Below are positions 8,175 through 16,414 of a stretch of DNA of 35,905 nucleotides, in pieces. The DNA is from Prevotella sp. UBA6429. Lineage in GTDB: Bacteria; Bacteroidota; Bacteroidia; Bacteroidales; Bacteroidaceae. Made by a program: the position numbers and the translations under genes. Below the pieces are notes generated by a model. That model saw only the letters and a program-made list of their open reading frames with translations, had not been told where the DNA came from and made no database searches. Position 1 is the stretch's first letter, and each line of letters begins with the position of its first letter. The DNA lies in contig DJOV01000080.1 of assembly GCA_002437285.1 (NCBI GenBank), forward strand, positions 1 through 35,905. The letters are read 5' to 3'.

Positions 8175-9177
8175 TGTTCCCATTATCACTAACGATAAGG
8201 TCTTCTGTTATTACTTCTATTTCATCCAGGAACGTATGAGCATGTTTTGGCGAAAGTGCGAAGAAAAACGAGTGTTAACGAATGACTCTATTCTTCGGAA
8301 ATATAAGTTCACCAATGTATATCGTGCGTGCGATAGGGTAAGTCAATACCTGCTTCGTGATGTGATATATAATAAGGTGGAGAATTACAGCCCCGAAGAC
8401 ATGCTGTTACGTGTCTTGGTCTTTAAGATCTTCAATAAGATAGAGACCTGGGAGTATCTTGAGCAGGTATATGGAGAGATAACTATCCGGCATTTTGATG
8501 TCAAGCAGATCAGTTTTTGGTTAAGCGAAAGACAGGCTTATGCCCCAATCTTTAACAACGCCTACATGATGACAGGCACGCATAAGAGATATGATTACCT
8601 GTCAACCAAGCATGAGAAATGGTTAATGATGGTCAAAGAAGAATTCTTAGGCGAAGGTATTGTTACAAGAATACTCAAAGCAAAATCTCTGGAAGAAGTT
8701 TATCTCTTATTAAGAAGTTGCTCATTTCTTGGTGGGTTCCTTGCTTATCAATATGCCATTGATTTCAACTATACTCCCTATGTCAATTTCGATGAGAACT
8801 CTTTTGTAGTCGCAGGCATTGGGGCTATTAGAGGCATCCAAAAATGTTTCATTTCCCATGGGAATTCTTATGAGGCTGCTATTCTTTATACTCAGAAGCA
8901 TTTCAATGAACTGCAAGTTAAGTATGGCTTTACTCATTTTAAGCCATTGAGAGGCCATGATCCAACCTTACTCGATTTACAGAATTGTTTCTGCGAGACG
9001 GATAAGTATTTACGCGCAAAAATACCAGAACTTTTAGTTGGCAACAAGCGAATCAAGCAAAAATATAAGCCAACAAATAAGGCAATTAATTATTTGTTTC
9101 CACCTAAATGGAGACTTTGTAACGAGGAAAAGTTATGTTTACAGCCGAGTTTGCAGGAATTAATGATTTCTTGGTAA
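8158..9177 (+). CDS. aGPT-Pplase2 / 5-hmdU DNA kinase helical-domain protein
   Basis: The predicted protein has 339 residues and is largely helical. Family landmarks are YFYFIQERMSMFWRKCEEKR, then SILRKYKFTNVYRACDRVSQ, FKIFNKIETWEYLEQVYGEI, a PIFNNAYMMTG block, and FLGGFLAYQYAIDFNYTPYV. These match the domain described as alpha-glutamyl/putrescinyl thymine pyrophosphorylase clade 2, also named the helical domain of 5-hydroxymethyl-dU DNA kinase. In phages such proteins work with TS-like hydroxymethylases to build hypermodified thymines. I see no P-loop kinase motif in this protein, so kinase activity is not implied. It overlaps the upstream gene by 17 nt and the downstream gene by 43 nt. Confidence 0.75.
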   Translation: MTARANVPIITNDKVFCYYFYFIQERMSMFWRKCEEKRVLTNDSILRKYKFTNVYRACDRVSQYLLRDVIYNKVENYSPEDMLLRVLVFKIFNKIETWEYLEQVYGEITIRHFDVKQISFWLSERQAYAPIFNNAYMMTGTHKRYDYLSTKHEKWLMMVKEEFLGEGIVTRILKAKSLEEVYLLLRSCSFLGGFLAYQYAIDFNYTPYVNFDENSFVVAGIGAIRGIQKCFISHGNSYEAAILYTQKHFNELQVKYGFTHFKPLRGHDPTLLDLQNCFCETDKYLRAKIPELLVGNKRIKQKYKPTNKAINYLFPPKWRLCNEEKLCLQPSLQELMISW

Positions 9178-10151
9178 AATCATCGCTATTACTATTGGAG
9201 AATGGTGTGGTACGTGAGACTCGTGGAATGAAGTGTTATGAGCTTCCTGAACCATTCGTGTTCAAGATTACACAACCAACTGCAAGATTGATTACTATTT
9301 CTGAAAGGAAGTGGAATCTTACTTTACCTTATGCCGAGTCCTTGTGGCTAGCTTCTGGTAGAAACAATATGGACTTTATCACTCATTACTTACGTCGTAT
9401 GATTGATTTTTCTGACGATGGTAAGTTTATGCGCGCAGGATATGGCTCAAGGCTTCGTGCTTATAATGGAGAATCTCAAGACTATCAGGTTTCAGACGTG
9501 TTGCCCAGTGACACTCTGCGGGTGGATCAATTCAAGTATGTAGTGAGTTGTTTTAAAGAGGACTCAAATACTCGCCGTGCCGTCATTAATATTGATGACA
9601 CGATGAAAGATGAATTAGAAGAAAATGGTCACATAAAACATACAAAAGACATACCCTGTACGCGATTACTTCATTTTTTGAAAAACGGAAAGTCGGGGGA
9701 ACTTGACTTAACCGTTTATATGCGTTCAAACGATATGTTGTGGGGAGCAAGTGCAGTCAACATTTTCAACTTCACTTTCATGCAGGAATATTTTGCGGCT
9801 ATGTTAGGGCTTGAAGTTGGAAATTATTTTCATATAGCGAATAACTTTCATTATTATGAAGATAAGCGTAATATGTTGGAGGCTATTGCATCTGTGAATG
9901 AGTATCAAGATTTTCCTTATATATATGATAAGAAGTTTTCTTCATTGGAAGAGTTTGATGAACAGATTAAATTGCTTTCAAGTGAGGAGTCTAAGATGAG
10001 AATGGGGGATTATCAATATAAACCAGACCTATTTGTTGATGACTTTTTCAAGGATTGGTATTCTGTTTTATTTCATAAGAACTATGAAGAGAAACTTATA
10101 ATAGTAAAGAATCCAATATTGAGTGCATTGATGCGACCAACACAAAAATGA
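9135..10151 (+). CDS. Thymidylate-synthase-superfamily enzyme (possible dUMP hydroxymethylase)
   Basis: The predicted protein has 338 residues. The TS fold is evident from GYGSRLRAY (about 102-110), the phosphate-binding Arg pair NTRRAV (147-148), the nucleophile Cys175 in IPCTRLLHFL, VYMRSNDMLWG (194-204), VNIFNF with Asn209, and NNFHYY with His239. Asn209 is the position that selects uracil in TS; dCMP hydroxymethylases have Asp there, so the substrate is probably dUMP. It is longer and more diverged than housekeeping ThyA, and it overlaps a hypermodification-family gene by 43 nt. That context suggests formation of 5-hydroxymethyl-dUMP rather than dTMP, but methyl transfer cannot be excluded. 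Confidence 0.75.
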   Translation: MFTAEFAGINDFLVKSSLLLLENGVVRETRGMKCYELPEPFVFKITQPTARLITISERKWNLTLPYAESLWLASGRNNMDFITHYLRRMIDFSDDGKFMRAGYGSRLRAYNGESQDYQVSDVLPSDTLRVDQFKYVVSCFKEDSNTRRAVINIDDTMKDELEENGHIKHTKDIPCTRLLHFLKNGKSGELDLTVYMRSNDMLWGASAVNIFNFTFMQEYFAAMLGLEVGNYFHIANNFHYYEDKRNMLEAIASVNEYQDFPYIYDKKFSSLEEFDEQIKLLSSEESKMRMGDYQYKPDLFVDDFFKDWYSVLFHKNYEEKLIIVKNPILSALMRPTQK

Positions 10152-10325
10152 ACAACCAAATTGTGTCTTAACATAGCAAGATATGTCAATAGTAGATTTG
10201 AAAACAAGATTGTCCTCAAACAGAGATTTGCTTTACGTGTAAGTGTTTCATATTTAGTAAACACGCTTTTAATTATATTTTGAGTAGTGGCTAAAATATT
10301 TTGATTATTAATTAAGGCAGTAAAA

Positions 10326-11456
10326 GTGAAGGCTAAAAAGAATGTAGTTATAGTAACTTGGCTTGGCGGAGGAAATTATGGAACATCGCTTCAGTCATTT
10401 GCTTTGCATAAGGCATTGGAAAAGATAGGTTATAATGTGTCCTTTCTAAAAGGCATACCTGTTAGATTTACATTTAAGGATAGAATTAAATGGCTTCTGG
10501 CTTTGATTGGAATAGACCTTGCAAGGATAAAAAAGCATATAATTTCTTCACATCTGACATTAAGACAAAAGAAATTAGCACTTTTTATCAAATCAAATTA
10601 TAATTTCTGCAAACCCATTTATTCTTTAAGAGATTTGAACAGGTTGGTCAAAAAGACAGATGTGTTTGTAACAGGTAGTGACCAAATTTGGAATACGCGT
10701 TTCAGCTTCAATCCTTTTTATTTTCTTGATTTTGCAGGTGATGCAAAGAGAGTCGCTTATGCTTCCAGTATTGGATTGCAAGATTTTCCAGAGGAGCACA
10801 AACCACAAGTAAAGAAGCTGCTTTCTAAGTTTTCCCATATTGGGCTAAGAGAAAACACAGCGGTTAATATTGCGTCAAGACTGTTAAACAGAAAGGATGT
10901 GGTTCAAGTGTTGGATCCCACTTTTCTATTGACCTCTTCGGAATGGGTTGACATCTCAGAAAAAGCGACCATTGAGATAAGCTTGCCCCAAAAGTATATT
11001 TTCTGCTATTTGATAGGCAATAACCCCTGGTATAAGGAGCAATTAGTTAAAGTTGTAGCAGCTGCAGGAATAAAAAACATTGTCATTGTACCAGCAGCGG
11101 AGAATGCTGGTTTTACCATTGATGGTGCAAGAATTTACAATGATGCTGGCCCCTTGGAGTTCGTAAAACTCATCAAAGAATCTTCTTTTGTATGTACAGA
11201 CTCATTTCATGCAACAGCAATATCCATCAATTTGAACAAGAACTTTGTTGAGTTCATGAGATTTAAGGACTCAGATAAAGCATCACAAAATTCCCGGTTG
11301 TATGATATGCTGACACATTATCAATTGATGAATCGAATCTATTCATACAAAACAACAGAATGGGGCAATGATATAGATTTTTCATGTTCAAACAAGCAAT
11401 TGAAAGAGGACAGAAAATTCTCCTTGAATTATCTCATTAATGCAATTGAAAATTAG
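10326..11456 (+). CDS. Polysaccharide pyruvyl transferase family protein
   Basis: The predicted protein has 376 residues with a GTG start. Family motifs are WLGGGNYGTSLQSFALHKAL at residues 13-32, VFVTGSDQIWN near 113-123, AYASSIG near 143-149, and VCTDSFHATAISI near 288-300. Members transfer pyruvyl groups from phosphoenolpyruvate to sugars of surface polysaccharides (CsaB/WcaK type). It is the first recognisable polysaccharide gene and sits 8 nt before the flippase. The FrhB-like gene two places downstream is a frequent companion of this family. The acceptor sugar cannot be read from the sequence. Confidence 0.85.
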   Translation: MKAKKNVVIVTWLGGGNYGTSLQSFALHKALEKIGYNVSFLKGIPVRFTFKDRIKWLLALIGIDLARIKKHIISSHLTLRQKKLALFIKSNYNFCKPIYSLRDLNRLVKKTDVFVTGSDQIWNTRFSFNPFYFLDFAGDAKRVAYASSIGLQDFPEEHKPQVKKLLSKFSHIGLRENTAVNIASRLLNRKDVVQVLDPTFLLTSSEWVDISEKATIEISLPQKYIFCYLIGNNPWYKEQLVKVVAAAGIKNIVIVPAAENAGFTIDGARIYNDAGPLEFVKLIKESSFVCTDSFHATAISINLNKNFVEFMRFKDSDKASQNSRLYDMLTHYQLMNRIYSYKTTEWGNDIDFSCSNKQLKEDRKFSLNYLINAIEN

Positions 11457-11464
11457 AGCGTTAC

Positions 11465-12970
11465 ATGAAAGATAATTATTACGTGTCTTCCCTTTTTTGG
11501 AGCACATTATCACGTATTTTAAATGCTGTTTTAGGCTTTATAACTGTGCCGTTGCTGCTTGGATATTTTGGAAAGGCAGAATATGGGCTTTTGTCTATTG
11601 CTACTGCTTGTAATGGGTATATGAACCTGTTGGATTTAGGAATGAATACAGGTGCCGTGAAATTTTATTCACAGTGGAAAGCTGAAGGGAATATAGCTAA
11701 AGTTTTTAGGGTGGCTCGTTCCAATATATCTTTTTATATCGTTATAGCCATAATGAACATGTTGCTATTGGTTGGTATAGCTATCTTTGGCGAGAGTATG
11801 TTTTCTGTCACACATACCCAATTTTTGCAGATAAGGGCGTGCTTACTAATTATTGCGATGTTTTCTCTTTTTAGTTGGGTGACAACTGTCTTTAATCAGC
11901 TTTTGATTGCTGCCAAACAAATGAGTTTTACTATGCAGGTTCAATGTGTTCTAACTTTATTGAAAGCATTCCTCGTTGCTTGTGTGGTTTATGCAAGAAT
12001 TGAGTTGACTACATATTTCTTTTTCTTGACATTTTTGGTCGCGCTGGTCTTTGTTCCGTATGCAATTAAATGTAAGAAAGATGGGCTTATTGATAGTTAT
12101 AGACCAGTCTGGTATTGGGATGACTTTAAGCCTGTAATATCATTTAGCTTATCTATATTTGCCCTTTCTTTATTTCAGATGACAGCTACACAATCTCGTC
12201 CGATATTATTAAGCATGTTTGCGCAGAATGGAGCTAATGCTGTTGCTGAGTTTAGAATTATCGAAGTGGTTCCTCAATTGATCATTATGATTGGTGGAAC
12301 GTTTTCAGGTATATTTTTACCCAAGACCTCTGAGATGGTAGCAAAAAAAGATGAGAATGCGATGCATCAGTTCGCATACAAGTGGACAACATATACTACA
12401 GCTGTGGTAGCATTCATGTGCTTTCCTTTCATTCTTTGCGCTAAAGAGGTTTTGGCGGCTTATGTTGGTTCGGAGTATTCCAATCTCGCTCCATGGATGA
12501 TAATTTGGTGTGTAACTGTGCTGTTCCAAATGCATACGACCCCAGGTAATGCGCTTGTGTTGGCTCATGGAAAGACAAAACTTTTGGTGAAAGTTACAGC
12601 TGCGGGATGTTTATTGTCCATGTTTTTAAACATTGTTCTTTGCAAATACTTCAATGTAGGTTCAGCCATAATTGCATACTTTATATATGTGTGCATTATT
12701 ATTGGTCTATACTATATCTCGTTCTACAAGAAACTATTGGGCCTTAGTAGGAAAAAGATGATTCATTGCTTTGTGGTTCCTACAGCTATTGCAGTGGTCG
12801 TTTATATCTTTGCATCTTTAGTTCCGATAAGTGTTGATATGTTTAGAGGAATAAATGAAAGAGTTGCTTATATTTTAGTTTGTCTTTTAAAGACCATGGT
12901 ATGGGGGATTCCATACATTGCTATATTGCATTTTTGTAAAATTATAGATTTCAAACAGTTAAAGAAATAG
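11465..12970 (+). CDS. Wzx-type polysaccharide flippase
   Basis: The predicted protein has 501 residues with many hydrophobic segments spread along its length (about 12-14 helices) and no signal peptide. The beginning LSRILNAVLGFITVPLLLGY, followed by FGKAEYGLLSIATA, is typical of the MATE/MOP superfamily members that flip lipid-linked repeat units across the inner membrane. With the Wzy-like polymerase at 14273 it indicates Wzx/Wzy-dependent assembly. The stop lies 3 nt before the next start codon. Confidence 0.85.
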   Translation: MKDNYYVSSLFWSTLSRILNAVLGFITVPLLLGYFGKAEYGLLSIATACNGYMNLLDLGMNTGAVKFYSQWKAEGNIAKVFRVARSNISFYIVIAIMNMLLLVGIAIFGESMFSVTHTQFLQIRACLLIIAMFSLFSWVTTVFNQLLIAAKQMSFTMQVQCVLTLLKAFLVACVVYARIELTTYFFFLTFLVALVFVPYAIKCKKDGLIDSYRPVWYWDDFKPVISFSLSIFALSLFQMTATQSRPILLSMFAQNGANAVAEFRIIEVVPQLIIMIGGTFSGIFLPKTSEMVAKKDENAMHQFAYKWTTYTTAVVAFMCFPFILCAKEVLAAYVGSEYSNLAPWMIIWCVTVLFQMHTTPGNALVLAHGKTKLLVKVTAAGCLLSMFLNIVLCKYFNVGSAIIAYFIYVCIIIGLYYISFYKKLLGLSRKKMIHCFVVPTAIAVVVYIFASLVPISVDMFRGINERVAYILVCLLKTMVWGIPYIAILHFCKIIDFKQLKK

Positions 12971-12973
12971 TAT

Positions 12974-14200
12974 ATGGATATATGTCCAAAAGATAAATGT
13001 ACAGGTTGCTTCGCTTGTGTGAATGCATGCAATCATGGGTGCATTAGCATAAAAGAAGATGAGATGGGGTGTGTACGTCCTGTAGTTGACGAGAACAATT
13101 GTGTTAATTGTGGCTTGTGCAAATCATCCTGCCCCAATAATATCGATCTGAAATTCTCTTATCCATCAAAATGCTATGCGTCATGGATAGAGGATAAAGA
13201 AAAAAGAAAAATTTGCGCTTCTGGTGGAATTGGAACTTGTATGTCTGAATATGTTATCAAGCAAGGAGGTGTAGTCTTCGGATCAAGGTATAACTCTGAG
13301 ATGACACCAATCATGACCTATACAGAAAGTTTGGCGGAGTTGGAACATTTCAAAGGTTCTCGCTATGTACAAAGTTTAGTTGGGAAAGATACATATAAGA
13401 AAGTTAGAACATTCCTTCGCCATGGTAGATTGGTCTTGTTCGTTGGTACTCCATGCCAAGTTGCAGGTTTAAAGACATTTTTGCGTAAAGTTTATGACAA
13501 TCTGATAACAGTAGATTTAATCTGCCATGGTGTTTGCCCAACAAGATATTTAAAGGAAGATGTGGCATATCTGGCAGAAAAATATAAGTTGAAAGACATA
13601 GCTGATATACGTTTCAGAGGTAACGACGGGAATAACTTTCGTCTGACTTTATGGAATAAAGACAGACGAAAGTTATTCCCGAGGGACAACTATCGAGAAA
13701 AATTGCTTCGCATTGATGAGACTCAGCAATATTATATTAAGGGCTTTCTTCTTGGTGTCTCAATGCGTGAAAATTGCTTTTCATGTAATTATGCTAAACC
13801 AGAGAGGGTTTCCGATATAACGATTGGTGACTTTATTGGATTGGGTAAAACGGAGCCATTTCCCTATCCAACGTACAATGTTTCATCTGTCATAATAAAT
13901 ACCTTTAAGGGGCAGGAGTTCTACAATAAAGTAGCCGAAAGTACAAAGATGCTGGTAAATGTAGAAAGAGACTACAATGAACGCTTAATGTATAAGCCTT
14001 CATTAATTCATCCTTTTCAAAGACACCCGTTGAATGGAAAGTTTGTGAAATTGTGCAAGAAACATGGTTATTTATATGCCATACACAAAACGCTTCGGGG
14101 AACTCTAATGAAAGAACAAATCAAAAATTATTTTAACTATTGGACTTATTCCTACCGAGTTCCTAGGAAAATCCTAAAAGTTTTATCCGGAAAAAAATAA
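12974..14200 (+). CDS. Coenzyme F420 hydrogenase/dehydrogenase beta-subunit (FrhB)-like Fe-S protein
   Basis: The predicted protein has 408 residues. Two 4Fe-4S clusters are bound by CTGCFACVNAC (residues 9-19) and CVNCGLCKSSC (about 43-53). FrhB-family motifs follow: CASGGIGT, VGTPCQVAGLKTFL, DLICHGVCP and DITIGDFIGL. Relatives in polysaccharide loci are thought to be redox enzymes acting on sugars, often next to pyruvyl transferases; the real substrate is unknown and F420 use is not implied. An 18-bp perfect inverted repeat lies inside the coding sequence (13628-13680). Confidence 0.85.
   Translation: MDICPKDKCTGCFACVNACNHGCISIKEDEMGCVRPVVDENNCVNCGLCKSSCPNNIDLKFSYPSKCYASWIEDKEKRKICASGGIGTCMSEYVIKQGGVVFGSRYNSEMTPIMTYTESLAELEHFKGSRYVQSLVGKDTYKKVRTFLRHGRLVLFVGTPCQVAGLKTFLRKVYDNLITVDLICHGVCPTRYLKEDVAYLAEKYKLKDIADIRFRGNDGNNFRLTLWNKDRRKLFPRDNYREKLLRIDETQQYYIKGFLLGVSMRENCFSCNYAKPERVSDITIGDFIGLGKTEPFPYPTYNVSSVIINTFKGQEFYNKVAESTKMLVNVERDYNERLMYKPSLIHPFQRHPLNGKFVKLCKKHGYLYAIHKTLRGTLMKEQIKNYFNYWTYSYRVPRKILKVLSGKK
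13628..13680. repeat. Perfect 18-bp inverted repeat inside the FrhB-like gene
   Basis: GGGAATAACTTTCGTCTG at 13628-13645 is the exact reverse complement of 13663-13680, with a 17-nt spacer. The hairpin codes within the stretch NNFRLTLWNKDRRKLFP. No T run follows it, so it is not a classical terminator. Confidence 0.9.
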
Positions 14201-14272
14201 TGTTTTTCTGCTATAGAAGCTAAGAAACTCTTTTACTAAAAGTTTCCTGTAACAGAATTTCAAAGTTTTCTA

Positions 14273-15481
14273 TTGCGATCTTTTACGCATTTCTTAATGA
14301 ATTTCAAATATATTTTTATCGTAGCATTAATATTGTTATTCTCACGTTGCTTCTCTTATGTTGGGTGGAACCCAACATTGGGAGGGCAAGTGACAAATGC
14401 TTTTTTATTGGTGCTATTAGTGTATTGCATTGCCAATTTTAGGAGAATTCCAAGAAGCAGCATGCGTTCATTTGTTTTGTTGCTAATGATTTTGCCATTT
14501 GTCAGTATCATAGGGTCTTTTACGATACATGGCCAAAATGTTAATGAGGGCAGCCGAGCGACCTTGTTCACATTGACTTACTTGTTTTATTTTATTCTTT
14601 ACATACTTAAAATAGATTATCAAGTAGTCTTAAAAATGAGCGTTTGCTTTGGCCTTTTTTGGGTAATAATGGAAATCGTACAACAATTCACTTACCCAAC
14701 AGTTTGGTTTGCAACTAGGATAGCTTCTCTTGACAATGATGTTGAAATTAGAAATGGCATATATCGCTATAATATGGAAGGAAGAGAATTTGGCTTGCTA
14801 TTACTATTCTATTCCTTTCAAAGATTTTTGGAAAAGCCGCGCAAAAAATATTTAGCAGGTATAATATTGGGGCTTACTGGTGTTTATATGTTAGCAACAC
14901 GCCAAGTTATGGCGGCTTCCGTTCTGTGCCTTTTATATGCTATGCTTGCAATGCACAAATTGAAGTTTTCTTCTTTTTTTATGATTTCAGTTATTGCTAT
15001 CCTAATATATTGCAACATGGAATCCTTGTTTGGTGATTATATAGAAATGTCCGAGGATATCAATGAAGATAATATTCGTTTGTTGTCCTATGATTTTTAT
15101 GGAATAGAATATAACAAAGGGCAAATACTCCCTATTCTTTTTGGCAATGGCGTAGAGGGAATGTCCGCTTATGGGCGGGAAATAGGAAACATGCAGGATA
15201 TGGGTCTTTTCCGTGCTGATATAGGAATAGTGGGAATGTATAGTTGGTATGGGATTTTTTACGTACTTACAGTCCTTTCTTTTTTTATATACATAACCGC
15301 AAAGCGAAAATATATTGATGTTTATCTCCAAATGTATGTGATGTTTATGTTGGTGACATCCGTAATGCTGCATCATTTTGGATATTCACCTCATCACATT
15401 ATGACCTTGTGTATTATTCTATATTTGATAGATAATTCTATCAAGTCAAGAAAGAATATAACAAATATTAAAATGCCATGA
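14273..15481 (+). CDS. Wzy-like O-antigen/capsule polymerase
   Basis: The predicted protein has 402 residues from TTG 14273; ATG 14297 (MNFKYIFIVA) is an equally plausible start. It has about ten hydrophobic segments and a large polar loop around residues 250-310, the usual Wzy architecture. Sequence conservation in this family is low, so the call rests on topology and on the position between the flippase block and glycosyltransferases. The stop overlaps the next ATG (ATGA). Confidence 0.7.
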   Translation: MRSFTHFLMNFKYIFIVALILLFSRCFSYVGWNPTLGGQVTNAFLLVLLVYCIANFRRIPRSSMRSFVLLLMILPFVSIIGSFTIHGQNVNEGSRATLFTLTYLFYFILYILKIDYQVVLKMSVCFGLFWVIMEIVQQFTYPTVWFATRIASLDNDVEIRNGIYRYNMEGREFGLLLLFYSFQRFLEKPRKKYLAGIILGLTGVYMLATRQVMAASVLCLLYAMLAMHKLKFSSFFMISVIAILIYCNMESLFGDYIEMSEDINEDNIRLLSYDFYGIEYNKGQILPILFGNGVEGMSAYGREIGNMQDMGLFRADIGIVGMYSWYGIFYVLTVLSFFIYITAKRKYIDVYLQMYVMFMLVTSVMLHHFGYSPHHIMTLCIILYLIDNSIKSRKNITNIKMP

Positions 15482-16407
15482 GGTATACTATATTGATTCC
15501 TGCTTATAAGCAGAAATATTTGTTCGAGGCAATCGAGAGTTGTCTTGCTCAAACATACAATGACTTTGAACTGATCATCGTGGACGATGCCTCACCCGAG
15601 GACTTGAAATCTGTCGTAGATAAGTTTCAAGATGATAGAATCAGGTATTATCGCAATGAGAAGAATTGCGGAGTTTTAAACGTGGTGGACAATTGGAATA
15701 TCTGCTTGTCGCATGCCAAGGGAGATTACGTCATCTGCATGGGCGACGATGACCGATTGTTGTCTAACTGCCTGGAAGAGTATTCGAAGCTGATGGATAA
15801 ATATCCTGGGTTGAATATCTATCACGGAATGACTGAAATTATTAATGAGCATAGCGAGGTTTACAATATCCAGGAAGCTCGACCGGAAAGGGAAGGCGTG
15901 TGTTCGATGATTAGCGGCCGTTTGCGAAACAGTAGGATGCAATACATTGGTGATTGGCTTTGCAAGCGGTCGGCGCTTGAGCGGATAGGTGGATATGTGA
16001 AGATGCCGATGGCATGGGGCAGTGACGATCTTACGGCCTATACGCTTGCGGTGGATGGTGGTGTTGCCAATACGCAGGTTCCCGTTTTCCAGTATAGAGT
16101 CAATAGCTTGACGATATCGAATAGTGGTCATCATAGGGAAAAGGCGAAAATCCAGTTTGATGTGTTGTCTCGAGTTGAGGACCTGTTAAGGCGAGGACCT
16201 GTGGCATCGGATGGCATGGAAGAAATCTTCAGAAAGGCGACACTCAACAAAATGCCGGAATTGAAACGATTGACGGTGGGCGGTTACATGCGCGCGGATA
16301 TGCAGACTAATGGGCGAATGAAAGGGATGCTATGGTGGCTTTCTAAAATCAGCCTATTTAATCTTCCCAAGAAAGAAGTGGCGAAGGCCTTTATAAAATC
16401 TATTTGA
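15478..16407 (+). CDS. Family 2 glycosyltransferase
   Basis: The predicted protein has 309 residues. The GT-A fold start YTILIPAYKQKYLFEAIESC, followed by DFELIIVDDASPED, and a DXD-type metal site in GDYVICMGDDDR (about residues 82-93) are clear. It should transfer a nucleotide-activated sugar to the lipid-linked repeat unit on the cytoplasmic face of the membrane. Its start overlaps the polymerase stop by 4 nt. From this gene onwards the coding sequence is visibly less AT-rich than 10326-15481, suggesting a different origin. Confidence 0.85.
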   Translation: MRYTILIPAYKQKYLFEAIESCLAQTYNDFELIIVDDASPEDLKSVVDKFQDDRIRYYRNEKNCGVLNVVDNWNICLSHAKGDYVICMGDDDRLLSNCLEEYSKLMDKYPGLNIYHGMTEIINEHSEVYNIQEARPEREGVCSMISGRLRNSRMQYIGDWLCKRSALERIGGYVKMPMAWGSDDLTAYTLAVDGGVANTQVPVFQYRVNSLTISNSGHHREKAKIQFDVLSRVEDLLRRGPVASDGMEEIFRKATLNKMPELKRLTVGGYMRADMQTNGRMKGMLWWLSKISLFNLPKKEVAKAFIKSI

Positions 16408-16414
16408 TATTTCT

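Noticed and set aside
9135..10151. Housekeeping thyA
   Set aside because: The sequence is diverged, longer than ThyA, and overlaps hypermodification-family genes, so a core role is unlikely, though TS activity itself is not excluded.
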